Source: Polytrichum commune
Taxonomy: Eukaryota; Streptophyta; Polytrichopsida; Polytrichales; Polytrichaceae
Direction: 5' to 3'
Assembly (NCBI GenBank): GCA_950295325.1
Contig: OX485803.1
Location: 36,597,554-36,661,553 of the forward strand
DNA length: 64,000 nt
A program made the position numbers and the translations under genes. Under the pieces are notes generated by a model. It was not told the origin of the DNA. It ran no database searches and was given only the letters and a program-made list of their open reading frames with translations. Every line of letters starts with the position of its first letter. Position 1 is the stretch's first letter. This document shows, piece by piece, positions 1-18,400 of the stretch.

Positions 1-1107
1 CGTCCTTTCTTTCTTCTCTTACAGGAACTGAAACGGGCAGAGAGAGAGAGAGAGAGGTTGTGAATTCATCACAATGTTAAAAGACTAGATATTGTTAGGC
101 TCGAAAATTCTATTGAGCAAATCATGCCAACAGCACTGTTAGAGCAGGTGAAAAGAGAGCCACAACCATTGTGGGGAAGCTTAGGTTTGCATGTGTTTGC
201 TTCTGCTCTGAAATCCTGGCATCAATTTAGTGAGCTGTGTTGCCGCCAAGTCCTTTACTTCCGTGTGCGGACAGATCGACTCCATTTGGTCAGGCTCAGG
301 GCAGTGACATGTGCATGACTGACTGTTGTGCAACTTGCAGCATGGACAGGAGACAGCAGTTGTACCTTTAAGCCCTGGTGATGACATTGTTCACCACAAT
401 GAAACATTTGAGAGTCCTCCTTGAAATAATTCGCAGACTGGTTTGTGTCTATTTTGGCAATCTCATGTACCATTGCAGGAGGACTCCTCCTGTTGATGCT
501 CAACTCAAATCTATCACTCGCCCTAAGGTCAAATGTTTGAGGGAACCTTTGAGGCAATTATGTCCGTCACCTGACTTAACATGCAACTGCAAAGCTTTCA
601 CACAGGCATGACCTCTGCAGGAAAGGCCTTTCGACAGCATAGCTTGAGCAGGAGAAATAAAACCTAGTAGGAAGAGTATGGCAGTGGTTTCCTTCAGATG
701 CAGAATTGATCAAATAACAAGCCACAGATGAGACACAGACAATTACTAGGCACTTCCAGACTAAGTTCATGTTGGGTATACCAATGTACAAAGTGTGGCT
801 CTCCTTCATCCCATTTGCATTCATAAATGAGGGATAGTTGGAGTTAAGGGAATCACCCTCTTGGGGTTTCAATTCAGGAGGTTGGAATTCCAGAAAAAAT
901 AATGGGTATTCTTCAGAACCAACAAGGTACAAGTACACCATCCTTAAGTATGGCAACAGTCCACCCAATTCAGATATAGATTTAATCAAATCTGAAATAT
1001 GTGAAGGCAATAGCTGATGGACAAACCTAGCAATGTAACTGCATGCATACTTGAGAAAGTATGCAGGCTACTTGTATTGACAAAATCAACGAGTACCTCA
1101 GATTCAT
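1..1107. other. Unidentified left-edge region
   Basis: No gene could be assigned. On the minus strand an open stretch at about 760-1010 has coding-like composition (it reads SEEYPLFFLEFQPPEL) and is followed by a possible GT donor near 782. A second, Cys-rich open stretch lies at 181-387 (it contains CPCCKLHNSQSCTCHC). They could be exons of one minus-strand gene running off the left edge, but I found no family match and no convincing phase-consistent join. An (AG)9 microsatellite sits at 39-56. The region ends where the histone-containing duplication begins. Confidence 0.3.
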
Positions 1108-1317
1108 ACAACACAATCAATAGAGCTCAACATCAGTTATCTCCAAAGAAAGAAAGAACATATACCATGCGCACATATCTGCCACTTACACAAACACAAA
1201 CACAAGCCCAAACACAAACCCAAACCCAAACCCAAGCACAGTTTTTGGTGGGTTCAAAAGAACCCTAAATTTTTTATTGATTTTTTTGGGTTTTTTTCAA
1301 GTCATGGGTTAGACAGC

Positions 1318-3700
<2,383 letters not shown>

Positions 3701-4037
3701 GTTTTTATTTTTTCAAATTTTCAGAGGGAACTGGTGATGACTCATCACCATTTCCATCCGTCCGAGTGTTGTATTATGGATGACATAGTGCATATATTCA
3801 TCCAATATCAGGACGGACTCTGTCTTCCTGAAGAAACCCAATGTTTCATTTGGGAAAACTACTTCAGTATCTCAAATAAAGCAATTAAAACGATTAAATA
3901 CTAATGTCGGCCAAATTTAGCCCCACAGAACAATGATAGGTACAATCACAATTGAATATCTTCATTGTAATTTGATTCATTTCAAGCTTTGCAATCCCAT
4001 CATACTCTATAGTTGGTGAATTACACTATGATGTAGT

Positions 4038-4441
4038 AGGTAATCGTTTTATTGGAAAGGTTATCGGTGCAGAACCGGTTCTGTCAAGGTGGCGAGCCCG
4101 CGAGGTCGAGCCAACTAGACAGAACCCGTTCTGCACTAATGACCGGTTCCAATAAAACAATTACCGGACGTAACCGGTTGGCCGCTTTGTTGAGCCGCGC
4201 AGGTGACCTAAACAGTGGGTCACATGTTGAAATTTGAGCATCCTTAAAATGCCACGTGTCGGAATAGTTCTCATATTCGTTTCAAATTGCTTATAAGCGA
4301 CTTTAAGTGATTCTATAATCTGTCTATATCCGATTTAGATCATAACCGGTTGGGATGTCGAGGTTATCGTCTGCAAACCTGTGTGCTCAGAGCCAATCGT
4401 GTAGTGCCACCTCGGCGAAACAAAGCGGCCAACCGGTTACG
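4038..4441 (+). mobile_element. 404-bp non-autonomous element with two nested hairpins, copy A
   Basis: This element matches 46509-46912 in inverted orientation over exactly the same length. It consists of a 5' hairpin (about 4038-4165; arms contain GTAATCGTTTTATTGG and CCAATAAAACAATTAC) followed by a body flanked by the arms CGTAACCGGTTGGCCGCTTT (from 4169) and AAAGCGGCCAACCGGTTACG (to 4441). The duplicated locus near 10815 lacks it, so it inserted after or during divergence of the H3.3 segment. There is no meaningful reading frame and no clear target-site duplication. Confidence 0.8.
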
Positions 4442-5010
4442 GTCTAGCAGAATCTTCTTCACAACATATCCGTTCACAAGAATTCATAGGAGGCTTCGTT
4501 TCAATTGAGTATTGGTTGATGACCTTGGTTAAAACATTGGCTACAATAGGCTTCCCACAAAAGCAAATTAACCTCTCCAGGTAATCCTACATGTACGGGC
4601 AGTAAACAACAATGTAAGGTGGAGGCACAACATGGCATGCATTATATGGCCCCACTTTTCAGCTATATTCATTGTAATTGTCTTCAGCAAATATTCATAG
4701 GTTGGCAACTTGGCAGTGAGGGCTTCAATATTTCTTGTTTCTTTTTTCTTTTTCTTTCATTCTTTTCTTTTTTGGGGGGAGGGGAGAGTAATTGTCTTAG
4801 GTTTGGGTTTTATTTTCTTTATGCAAGAAGTTGGAGCAACTTCAAGAAAGAAAAAGAAAAAGACAAAGACAAAGATCAAAGGCAATTGATATGTAAGCCT
4901 ATTTCCATTTGGGTTACTATAATGTTATGCCATTTTTCCCTATGTTGTCTCGACTCACGAACACCCTTAGAAGATTATGAAGTAGAGTGGAGAATCTAGC
5001 TTCAAGTGTA

Positions 5011-5470
5011 TTGCTTGTTTGTAGCTTTTAGCAACAAACATTGGCCACCCACACTTTACTCAAGAGACCAAAAACCATGAATAACTGCATATTTCCATTA
5101 AGAAGTGCAATTTTGCAAAACGGCATAAAACTTCCTTTATTTTCTAAACGAACAAGAAGTAAGTAGTGACGCAACTTTAGGGTTGCTTTACACTACAGTG
5201 GAGAAGTCCACTGGTCAGGAATTCTAGGGGAATTTTGAAATTTGATTGGCCGAGAGTGACACTCTTGTCTGGTGGTGGTTTACACTAGGGCCAAGAGTCC
5301 TTTGGTGGAGAACTTTGTACATGGATGTCAACGTGGCGACACATTTTTGAAGGGGAGTTTTCATGAGGTGAAGTTTCTTGGGCAACCTCAAAGTCTCGGA
5401 CAAGAAACTTGGCCTCCGGAGAACTCCAACTTGAATAAAATATTTCTTCCTTAGAGAAATCTTTGTACTA
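5011..5470. repeat. Gene-free; related to the interior of the 13.7-14.1 kb foldback
   Basis: The stretch about 5185-5440 is similar, in inverted orientation, to about 13800-14095. It shares the segment GAAGTTTCTTGGGCAACCTC and the surrounding order of motifs. No gene was found. Confidence 0.55.
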
Positions 5471-6258
5471 TTGTTCTCCCTCTTTAGTATGACACTTTTG
5501 GGGGGGGGAATACAAAAAAAGTCGTATTATTGAGGTGTCATCTTCTCATTAATATGACAAATGACGTAAAGTTGTCATATTATTGAGGGAATGCGAAAAC
5601 ATAAGTAATATGAGCTTTAAAATATATACAATGAGTTTAAGCACTATAGATGGTATGAAATAATAACCTATAGCTCCAAAAAAATACAAATATTCTCAAG
5701 AACTCTTAAAACAAGAGTCCAAAGATCTTTGGTGTTGCTTACCCAAGTTAGTAATTGTCATCTTATCTAAATTCTCATCTAAGTTTTGGAAACTAATAAT
5801 TTCATTAACACCAAAATATAAAGAGTTCTCTCATAAGAAACTAGACAACAATGATGCATGACCTTTAGCATCAAGATATTGGTGATACTATATCACCCGT
5901 GTACAAGGCAACATACTAGGCAAGAGGCCACTCTCACCCTAACCATGTCCATTCTACACTAGTAACCCTAATTACCATTAAGTTCCCAATAATAAGTGAG
6001 GTTCCCAAGTAGTTCCCAAGTGAAAATGGATGTATTTTAGATGTACATAATATAGATGAAAGGAATTCTAGCATTAACTACCTCTTTAATATGACAAAAC
6101 GGAGATTCTAAATGTTGCATTATCGAGTGTTGTAGTCGTATAAAAGAGGGAGTTTTAAACTAAAAAGTTTGGTCTTGCAAAAATGTGTCATAATATTGAG
6201 GGTGTCATAATATTGAGGGTGTTGTATAAACGAGTGTTGTATTAATGAGGTTGGACTA
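5471..6258. mobile_element. Pogo-like non-autonomous element (788 bp)
   Basis: It is flanked by TA on both sides (5469-5470 and 6259-6260). The ends form an imperfect terminal inverted repeat of about 25 bp, beginning TTGTTCTCCCTC on the left and TAGTCCAACCTC on the right (reverse complement). Just inside the right end is the duplicated motif gtgtcataatattgagg. The interior is AT-rich and has no coding content. Its ends resemble those of the neighbouring element at 6768-7796. Confidence 0.6.
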
Positions 6259-6767
6259 TAGCAACATGTAATTTCTTTACAAAATCAATAAGAAGATAAT
6301 GTTACCTACTTATCTACCTTAATTTGGATGTATTATAGAGGTGGAACATTTTCAAAAAACTCTTTTCATGAAAGAAGTTCTAAAACATTGCCGTATGCAT
6401 TTTTTTATCAATTTTTTTTTAAAATATCAATATAATGGTCATTTAGGGGGTAAGGTTTCGACTATGGCAGGTGAACTTCTCCTCTTGGTGAAGTTGTCCA
6501 ATACACTTCTCCTCTAGGTGGTTACACTGCAGCCGGTCAAGACTTCTTAAGGCATTTTTTTATTAGTTTTTTCATCTTCTCCAACATATCATCCCCCACC
6601 TCAAATAACCATGTCTTGGGCTAAAATTCTTGATGGACCCCGAGGGCGGTTTCAAAGTGTTTTCATAGGAAACCCTAAGAATAACATGTTGGAGCTATTA
6701 ATTGCGCTCGTTTCTCTTTCTACTGTTTCATACAGACACTAATATCAAAGTTTGTGTTATCCAACTA
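6259..6767. other. Gene-free spacer between two pogo-like elements
   Basis: AT-rich sequence with no recognisable gene. It contains the degenerate pair aacttctcctctWggtg at about 6475 and 6507. Confidence 0.5.
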
Positions 6768-7796
6768 CAGTCTAACCTTGATAATGTCACCCTTGTTAAT
6801 AGAACACCTTGATATTGTCACCTAAAAGTTTGAAATCGATTTTCATAGTGTAAAACTCCCTCGTTATTGTCCCTATCACCCTTGATAATGTCACTATTTT
6901 TTTTCAAAATCCGTAGTGTAAATGTGATAATATCAAGTATGGATGGATTGTATGGGTGGGCATGGGTTCGATATTATTGTTCATGGGTGAGCATGGGCTA
7001 AAGCAAAGCATATTGGGGGTCGTTGAATGAGCTCTCATTCAATGCTTTCGGCATAGTGGGATGCCTTGTGTAATTTCAAATTTGGTACGTGTTTCGGAGT
7101 CCAAATGCTCAATTCTACATAACTTACTCGCAGTTGTCTGTAAGTTGAGGCCAAAGGTGGAAGTTCACAAACACACAGATCTTTGCCATGGCCAATGCAA
7201 CTCCAACTCCATCTGCATCTCCACTTTCTCCATGCAGATAATAACACTTTATTCCATGTCGAGTTTTGAAATTTTGCAACCACCCATGAGAAAGCTTGAA
7301 CTCGGTATCATATATGCCAAATGAATCCCTCAATTCCTTAGCCTTTTGCATAATGACATCATCAGTTACTACTCCCCTCCGTGCTCTGACATGTCCAAAC
7401 CATAAAACCAAAGCTTTTTCAAGCTGAGGCCATTTTCCAACTCGAGCGCGTCGTACATTGCCTTCACGCACACATGTATCCATGTTCATCCACTTCTCTT
7501 TTGAACAAAGAATCTTGGAAATAGTGGTCCGATCCACAAGCTTGAATTTATGTTGATCCACCATATACTGTGCAAGGTCTTGTTGTTATTCACAATTTTG
7601 AATTAGATTTTACATTCAAAAACATTGAAGTCTCGTATTTGTTATTTTTTAAAATTGTAATTATATTTTGATTTTCTACATATTTTTTGATAATATCACA
7701 TTATGCACAAAATGTGACATTATCAAGCATGTCACACCTTGTTTATATCACACTTTTTGGTGAAACGGAGGGTGTGACATTATCAAGGTTAGGGTG
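6768..7796. mobile_element. Tigger/pogo-like element with internal deletion (1029 bp)
   Basis: The element is bounded by TA target duplications (6766-6767, 7797-7798). The terminal inverted repeats read CAGTCTAACCTTGATAATG on the left and CACCCTAACCTTGATAATG on the right (reverse complement). The interior retains only the N-terminal DNA-binding part of a transposase (7124-7564, minus); the catalytic DDE region is missing. It sits just outside the left edge of duplication copy 2. Confidence 0.85.
7124..7564 (-). pseudogene. Tigger/CENP-B-type transposase, N-terminal fragment
   Basis: The 146-residue reading frame carries the CENP-B/Tigger double helix-turn-helix pattern. A first HTH remnant ends in ISKILCSKEKW. 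It is followed by a CENPB-type domain with WPQLEKALVLWF and a GWLQNFKTRHGIK segment typical of Tigger and Jerky proteins. The frame upstream of the ATG (codons for QQDLAQY) is also coding-like but is closed by TAA, so the N-terminus is damaged. No catalytic domain follows. It lies inside the TIR-bounded element 6768-7796 and is presumably inactive. Confidence 0.8.
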
Positions 7797-7897
7797 TAGT
7801 ACCATCAAGGTCCTTCAAAGTAGTCTGGTCCATGCAGTTTGAAACAAAACGTAAGTGGTATTGCGAGCGTTGACCAAGAACTCTGACTCACCTTCAC

Positions 7898-11970
<4,073 letters not shown>

Positions 11971-12212
11971 TAGTGCAACCTGGGCTTTTGATGTTGTAGT
12001 TGAACAAAGCACCGTACACCGATATTTGGGGTGAGAGGGGATTGTTGCATATGAGCATGCCTCCCATTCATCCATGTTAATACATCTTCATATAATTGTT
12101 TTGGTAACCTCGTCTCAAACTCTCCTCGTTAGACTAAATTAGATTTGTTGAAGCTAATTTTGGTGTCAAATCAACTCCAAGAAAGAAAGAAAGAAAGGAA
12201 AAAAATAATTAA
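11971..12212. other. Gene-free spacer
   Basis: No gene is visible. The spacer ends in a GAAA-rich stretch (12179-12199). Confidence 0.5.
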
Positions 12213-12628
12213 TAACAAGAAAATGGTAGAACCGTGAGGCTCTGTCCTTTATTATGAAAGACTATAATTGTAGTTGCCCACTTTGCTCATGCCAATTCAT
12301 GGCTATTCACTATACCAAACCTTTCTTGGATTTTGTGCACCTTCTTCTCAAATATAGGTCAAGGATTGAAGCTACTCATTTATCACCCAAAAAATTTAAA
12401 ATAAATAATCAAGAACTACTGAAATAACTATAGTTAACTAGATTTCTTTCAATGCATTTTAGGGAGCACTTTTATATATATATAACTAAAGTTAACATCC
12501 ACATTACATAAAGTGGACCAAAAATAACAAGAACAAGTAATATCCAAGTGTGAACACAAAGTGGTTAGGAAAATTGCTCTTGAAACGAAGAAGTTGATGC
12601 ATAGTCTCTATCCTATAGACAGAGCCAA
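12213..12628 (+). repeat. About 415-bp dispersed repeat, copy 1
   Basis: It is directly repeated at 61149-61565 with high similarity. An internal pair GGCTCTGTC (12238-12246) and GACAGAGCC (12618-12626) forms 9-bp inverted ends, suggesting a miniature TIR element whose homology extends about 25 bp beyond the left end. There is no coding content. Confidence 0.75.
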
Positions 12629-12922
12629 TGAATATTGGCCACATGTGATTGTTTCAAAGCGTTTTTGAGAAGATTAGTGAGAGGTACACTCATATGTAAT
12701 AATCCCCTCTTGCTAAAATTGGGTGCTTTGGATGCCAAAATTTAATCAATGTGTGGAGTTATGTAGAGTCAAGATCAATGTGGTAAGAATATATGGCATA
12801 TTTATCTCGAAGAAAAATATATCATTATTATGTGATGTGTAGTTCTAAAAGTATCGGCACATTCTTTGTTGTGGAGTGCACTTGCCTTATTGCACTCCTC
12901 CCTGTAAGGAGCCCCTTAGGAT
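12629..12922. other. Gene-free spacer
   Basis: No gene or clear repeat was found between the 415-bp repeat and the following foldback element. Confidence 0.5.
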
Positions 12923-14663
12923 ACTACACGAATTAGTCCTATTAACGTGGACCACAATACTTCTCTAGAACCCACATTGAATTTCAATTCACACCAACTC
13001 TCTAGTTTAAAATTAGTGTGGTTGTACTAGTTTATTTTTCAAAGTAATTGATGTGGGTGAATATTTTATTGTATACGTATTTTGATTTTAAAGTGACTAT
13101 TTTACATTACATAATAAAGTCACCAAAAGTGGGGACCAACTCAAGTCTCTCCCATATGCGCCACTTCCAACACTTGTGTCACTGACATTTAATTTAAAAA
13201 AATTTAAAAATTTAAATATAAGGAAGTGAGTCATTTCGCTTTGTTTTGGGGCAACAAAACTTTGAGAAAATTTTGAGTACTTTTCTCAAGTTTAATCTTC
13301 TTTGGGGAGTACACAAGTCGTGAGAGGATCAAAGATATGCATGTTTACATAGGTGGCACACAAAATGAGAAGATTCTTAGTTATATAAAGATAAAAACAT
13401 GTCAATGCCTAAAACTTAAAGAAGCCCGGCCTCCCAAACTTTATGGTTACACTCAAACAAGAGATCATTAGGGCATTTCAATCCTAGTTCATCCCCATGC
13501 TTTTTATAATTAACTCTAATGTGTTGGTTGGAAGTCTCAAGGAAGACCATGGAGAGGACCCATGGACCATCATGGCATTTCAACTCAAGTTCTTTCCATA
13601 TTTTATGATTACCTTTTCTATGTTGGTTGGAAGTCTCAAGGAGGATTGAGGAGAAGACGCATAGTCTTGGACCCACGATATTTCCACATGTTAAAAGTCT
13701 CAATATTGTTTAGACTACAATGAAGAAGTGCATTGGTCAGTCAAGAAATTCTGCCCAAGACAAGGCTATTTGAAGCAATGGTTGGCATGATGAACAAGAT
13801 GGAGAAAACAATAAAGAAGTGCCTCAAGTTGGAGTTCTCGTGGAGGTCAAGTTTCTTGTCCTAGGGTTTGAGGTTGCCCAAGAAACTTGACCTTCAAAGA
13901 ACTTCCCTAGCAAAACGCGTTGTCATGTTGGCACCATGTCATTTTTTAATCCATGCTTGAAGTTCTCCACTTGAGAAGTCTTGGCCATAGTGTAAACCTC
14001 GGCCGGTGAAGAACCCATTTCATAACCTATCACACTGTTCCATTCTCCTAGAATTCTTGGACGGTGCACTTCTTCACTGTAGTCTAAACTGGCCCTCAAA
14101 GTGCTCAAAGTGTCCGTCATAAGCGCATTTTTCTATCTTGTGTTGTGGGATGTGCAATATGGACAGAGAAGCTACACTATATAGTCTTATTAGTGTGGGT
14201 GGAAATAATTAACATGGGCTGCACTAATTTTCTAGTCAAGGTGGAATTAACGTGGGTCCAAAACCTCAGGTCTTCCCCTAAGTCTTCACGAAGACTTCTA
14301 ACCAACACATTGAATAATTAGTTACAAGACAAAAGTAGCACAAAATAAAGTAATCGCCCACATTAATTTTCTTCTCGAAATTTAGTGTGGGTGGAAACAT
14401 TTAGCGTGGGACCACACTAAGTTTCTAGCCAAGGTGGAATTAACGTGGGTCCAAGACCTCGAGTCTTCCCCTAAGTCTTCACGAAGATTTCTGACCAACA
14501 CATTGAATATTAGTTACAAGACAAAAGTAGCACAAATTAAAGTAATCGCCCACATTAATTTTCTTCTTGAAATGTAGTGTGGCCCACAGTAACTCATTAT
14601 TAGAATTAGTGTGGGCTCTAGAAAATTAGTGTGGCTCACAGTAATGGGACTATTTGGTGTAGT
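12923..14663. mobile_element. Long composite foldback element (1741 bp)
   Basis: The left end ACTACACGAATTAGTCC (12923) and the reverse complement of the right end ACTACACCAAATAG (ending 14663) start terminal inverted repeats that stay similar for about 60 bp (both contain CTCTAGAACCCACA-like sequence). Both arms carry tandem duplications. The left arm has two units of about 107 bp (13455-13670). The right arm has two units of 192 bp (14191-14382, 14383-14574) that include the left-arm motif in inverted orientation. A smaller foldback (13712-14094) sits in the middle. It contains no transposase. Confidence 0.65.
13712..14094. repeat. Inner foldback with hairpin core
   Basis: The outer arms are GTTTAGACTACAATGAAGAA on the left and GTTTAGACTACAGTGAAGAA as the reverse complement of the right. 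Its core (about 13840-13895) is itself a hairpin, with GGTCAAGTTTCTTG facing CAAGAAACTTGACC. A related sequence occurs inverted at 5185-5440. Confidence 0.65.
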
Positions 14664-15463
14664 TTAATCGGCTGACGGTGTGCACAATCAAGTCGTCGGC
14701 TGCGTGAATCGACACTGGAGTCAAAAGCCTCTAAATACATCTTTAGCATTTGTGTCAAGACTTTCAATAACAATTTGCCAAGGTATTTACACTTGTGTAT
14801 TTTGCAATCTATCTGGACATCTTAGTCAGATCTGAAACTCCCCGTTGCATGCTCGATCGTTGCACAATGGAGAAGAAGAGAATTTATCGTGTTCGAGCGT
14901 ACCTCTCACCCATTCAACATAAAAACTTCAAAGACTCCCGATAGGTTTGTTGCCGATTCATCTCAAGTGATCTCGAGCACACTAATGCCGGGTGTTTAGA
15001 GCTAGTTCCGGTGTCAAATCAACTAAAAAAAGGTATCCTCCGGACTGCATATTAGGTGATTTAGGGTTTTTGTGCTGGATGAATGAGAGGTGCACTCGTA
15101 TATGATAATTATTCCCTCTGTGCACAATGGATGCACATATGTGTGACGGTGTTAGATGCTATCCTTCCCTACAACTGTGAAACCGTAGCATATTGCGTTT
15201 ACTTGTAACATTTTCTGTCATCGTATCAATAAATGCCGAATTGTGTTATTGAGAGTGCAAGAATGTGAAAGGGTATGAACCCGAAATGGTCTAGAATGAT
15301 GTCGACGGAGGATGTCCTTTGGTAAGTATGCATTTCTGAGGAAACATGTCGCAGGCTATAAGAATTTAAGGTGGCTCTTCGTCCATCCTCCTCGTCTCCA
15401 ACATGACAGTATAGCTGCTTGCTCCTTGGGCTGGTCTAAAAACAACGTCTTGTAACAATTTTT
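14664..15463. other. Intergenic, downstream of the PCD-domain gene
   Basis: About 800 bp without a recognisable gene or repeat. The right part (about 15250-15463) is probably the 3' UTR of the minus-strand gene that ends at 15464. Confidence 0.45.
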
Positions 15464-18400
15464 TTACTTCGCTTTAGGATTTGATGGTGTTGGAAGCGTA
15501 GAGGAGACATATCTCTCGAGAACGATCGCCTCCCTTTTCTTCTCGTCCGCGTATTCTTCAGGATCCAAAGACCCATCTCGGAAACCTTTCAACAGCGGCT
15601 TGCGAAGTGCAAAGCCTCCGACCGCGTCGCACGGCACAAAGTCGGGGTGGTTACGTGTGATCTTTGCGATCTGCACAGCCTTCGCCTTCTCTTTCAGTCC
15701 AGGCAGCTGCTGCTCTGCAATCTTCTTGGCTGCCTCCTGAATGGAAAGACCAGTGCCCCCTGCCTCGGCATAGATCAGGATCAACGAGTGCAAAAGAGTT
15801 GCTTTGTCTTTACGATCGTCCTCCTCAGCTAACCTGCTCGAGAAATTACATGCGTCCCCATCATGTAGAGGTAAGAAAAACAATTACCATGAATGAATGT
15901 TAACACAACACATCTACACTGATGATAGGTTGCCCCACGCTAATACCATCGATAATAGATTTTTTGCCAAATTTACTTCAACAGTAAATAATTTCTCCTG
16001 TGGTTGCTATGTGGATGAGTAAACAAAGTTATAAGGTTTTGTAATCTGGTGTGATCCCAGGTGATTTCCATGGGTAAAGGGGCAACCGATTCGGGAAGGC
16101 AACCTGATTGCACAAATCTATGTGCATTCACCATTGATTGTGAATCACTGTCACAGAAAGTAATTTAGCAGCAATCACTTTGTACTCCATGTAAGGTATG
16201 CGTGGTTTATATGCTCACTCTTCTGAATTGGACCCCTATGTTTGAGTGCTAAGGTAGATGTGCCTGAATCCAACAACGCAATAATCTGGACATCTATATT
16301 TGAATGGTATGTGGTTAGGTGGGGATCTAGGAACAGACATAAAAAAGACATTTGTTTAGAAGAAATTGGAATCTGTGCTCAAAATATGCTAACCATTCTA
16401 GGTTCAATAGTCAACATAACTGAGGGAATCTATATGACTGCTTGATGACCACTTTGATAATCAATGTGAAATTCAAATGAGCTCCAAAAACTATGAGGCA
16501 AATGGCTATGGGATTGATTTGGTTTTGCTCTTCATCTCGCACCGATTGTGTGTTTCATATCCTATGAGAAGTAGGTGCAGAGAGAGAAGTATCTCATTAA
16601 CGCATGTCTACCTTATATGGCAAGGCTTGTAGTAAAGAATGGACACCAAAATGACTCAGGTTACAATGAGATTGGAATACATGGTCAAAACATCATTCTA
16701 GGTTCAATACCTAGTTAGTGCAATTGGAAAGGTCTATATGATCATTTTGAGAGGGAGAGGAACTTCACTTTGACCACTTATAACTTTTACATATCGTGAA
16801 AGTCCAATTCTGAAACTTGAAATGACACTGTGCCTGATTCATCACAATTGCTCACCAGATGAGGCAATTCCTGGTCCAATCCAACAGCCATAATCGTCTG
16901 TGGAGTTGAAAGTGCCCACAATGGGGCCACACACCTTCCATAAGTTGATGTGGTGGTATAAGTTTGTACAAAATAGGAGGGAGATGGTTACCTGACCGTG
17001 GAGATGCTTCTTCTTTTCTTCAAAGATTCCAGGTCCTCCCTTCAAGAATGCAACGAGCAGTGTGAGGACTGTGTTACCTGGTAGAAGTGGTAGTGGGAAT
17101 TGGCCAACACTACTTGGATGATGGACATCTCTAAATAGAGAAAAAGTGGTAACAAAGTTGCGTGACAATCTTAACGGCACAACAGAGAGCACCTGACAGT
17201 AAATGCACTGATTACGGTAAATACTGTGGGCCACACTATTGAGCCTTTTTCCACACTTCCAACACTGGGGATAATATTGTGGGTGCACACTATTTACCAA
17301 TACTCAGTATTAAACATAAGAGGTCCACGTTGTAGGTATTAAAAATGGAGTGCATGTGAAAGACCTCCAACCTAGGGTCAGGTGGTGATTATATCACTTG
17401 GGCATGACAAGTGTAACTATCTTTGTAGTTAATATGGAAGGGAGGGCAGAGAGCTGGGCACTAGCTCAGGAAAGGAAGTCAGGATTTGACGGCTTACATT
17501 TGATTGTTTGGCTGCTGGGCTTCAGGTATTGGAGGTGAAGTATCTGGCACCCAATTTACACTATCGTGTAGTGAAGGTTTTCTTCCAGGTACAGAAGTTT
17601 CCATGTATTGAACATCAATGCTGTTGATACGAGCTGCCATATTGAAATCCAACATGGACAGACCTCTGAGTGGTGCAGTCATGAGCACAACGGTCACTGT
17701 TTGATAATCTGTCAGATGGAGGTCCTGCCCGAAATTATGCATATTCATAAGTGTCTGTAACGTAATTATCGTCCTCCATCACAATTTTATGCAACACATA
17801 TAGGTCTTACATGCAAATGTGGTAAGTAGTGCAATTATATTGCAAGAATGCGGTAAGTCCTGAATGTCAGGTAATTTGACTAAAGCAAAAAGTCATAACA
17901 CTATCACAATCCAAGGAGAATAAGCTTTGAAATAGGAATCACTCACCGGATGATGACCTGCCTCCTCAGCCAGCTGCGCCACTGAGTTGAAGAATTTGAT
18001 ACCTGCTCACAGCAAGGAATGAAGTTTTCAAGAATGAGGGTACAACCTTCATATTATCTGGTTCCAAACGGTATGGGCAGGAAAGGACTTTACACCCAGA
18101 AGTATGACCCAACATTGATCGTTAAGCACCAGAAATCAGGACATATCAAAATGAGGAGATATAAAGACTCAACCTTCAGAGAAGTCCCTGGTCTGAAATG
18201 TTCTGGATATAAATCTTCTATCTTGTGAGAGCTGCCAATCCGACACAGCCTTCAACCTGTCTTCCAACTCTGTATCTGGTACCAGCTGTGGCCAGTCCAG
18301 TTTCAGTGCATCAACACCACCTTTGCCCACGTCCTCTTTCTTTAATATTTCTGCAGACACACATATCTGTACACTTCAGTAAATGCAGAATGCAAAAAGA

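Noticed and set aside
1195-1245. Telomere-like repeat
   Set aside because: The unit is CCCAAA/CACAAA, not the plant telomeric CCCTAAA, and it lies in a gene 3' flank.
16842-17300. Minus-strand 152-codon open frame inside intron 8 of the PCD gene
   Set aside because: Part overlaps repeat sequence shared with 27480-27540, and using it as an exon gives an immediate TAA, while direct joining of exons 8 and 9 is in phase.
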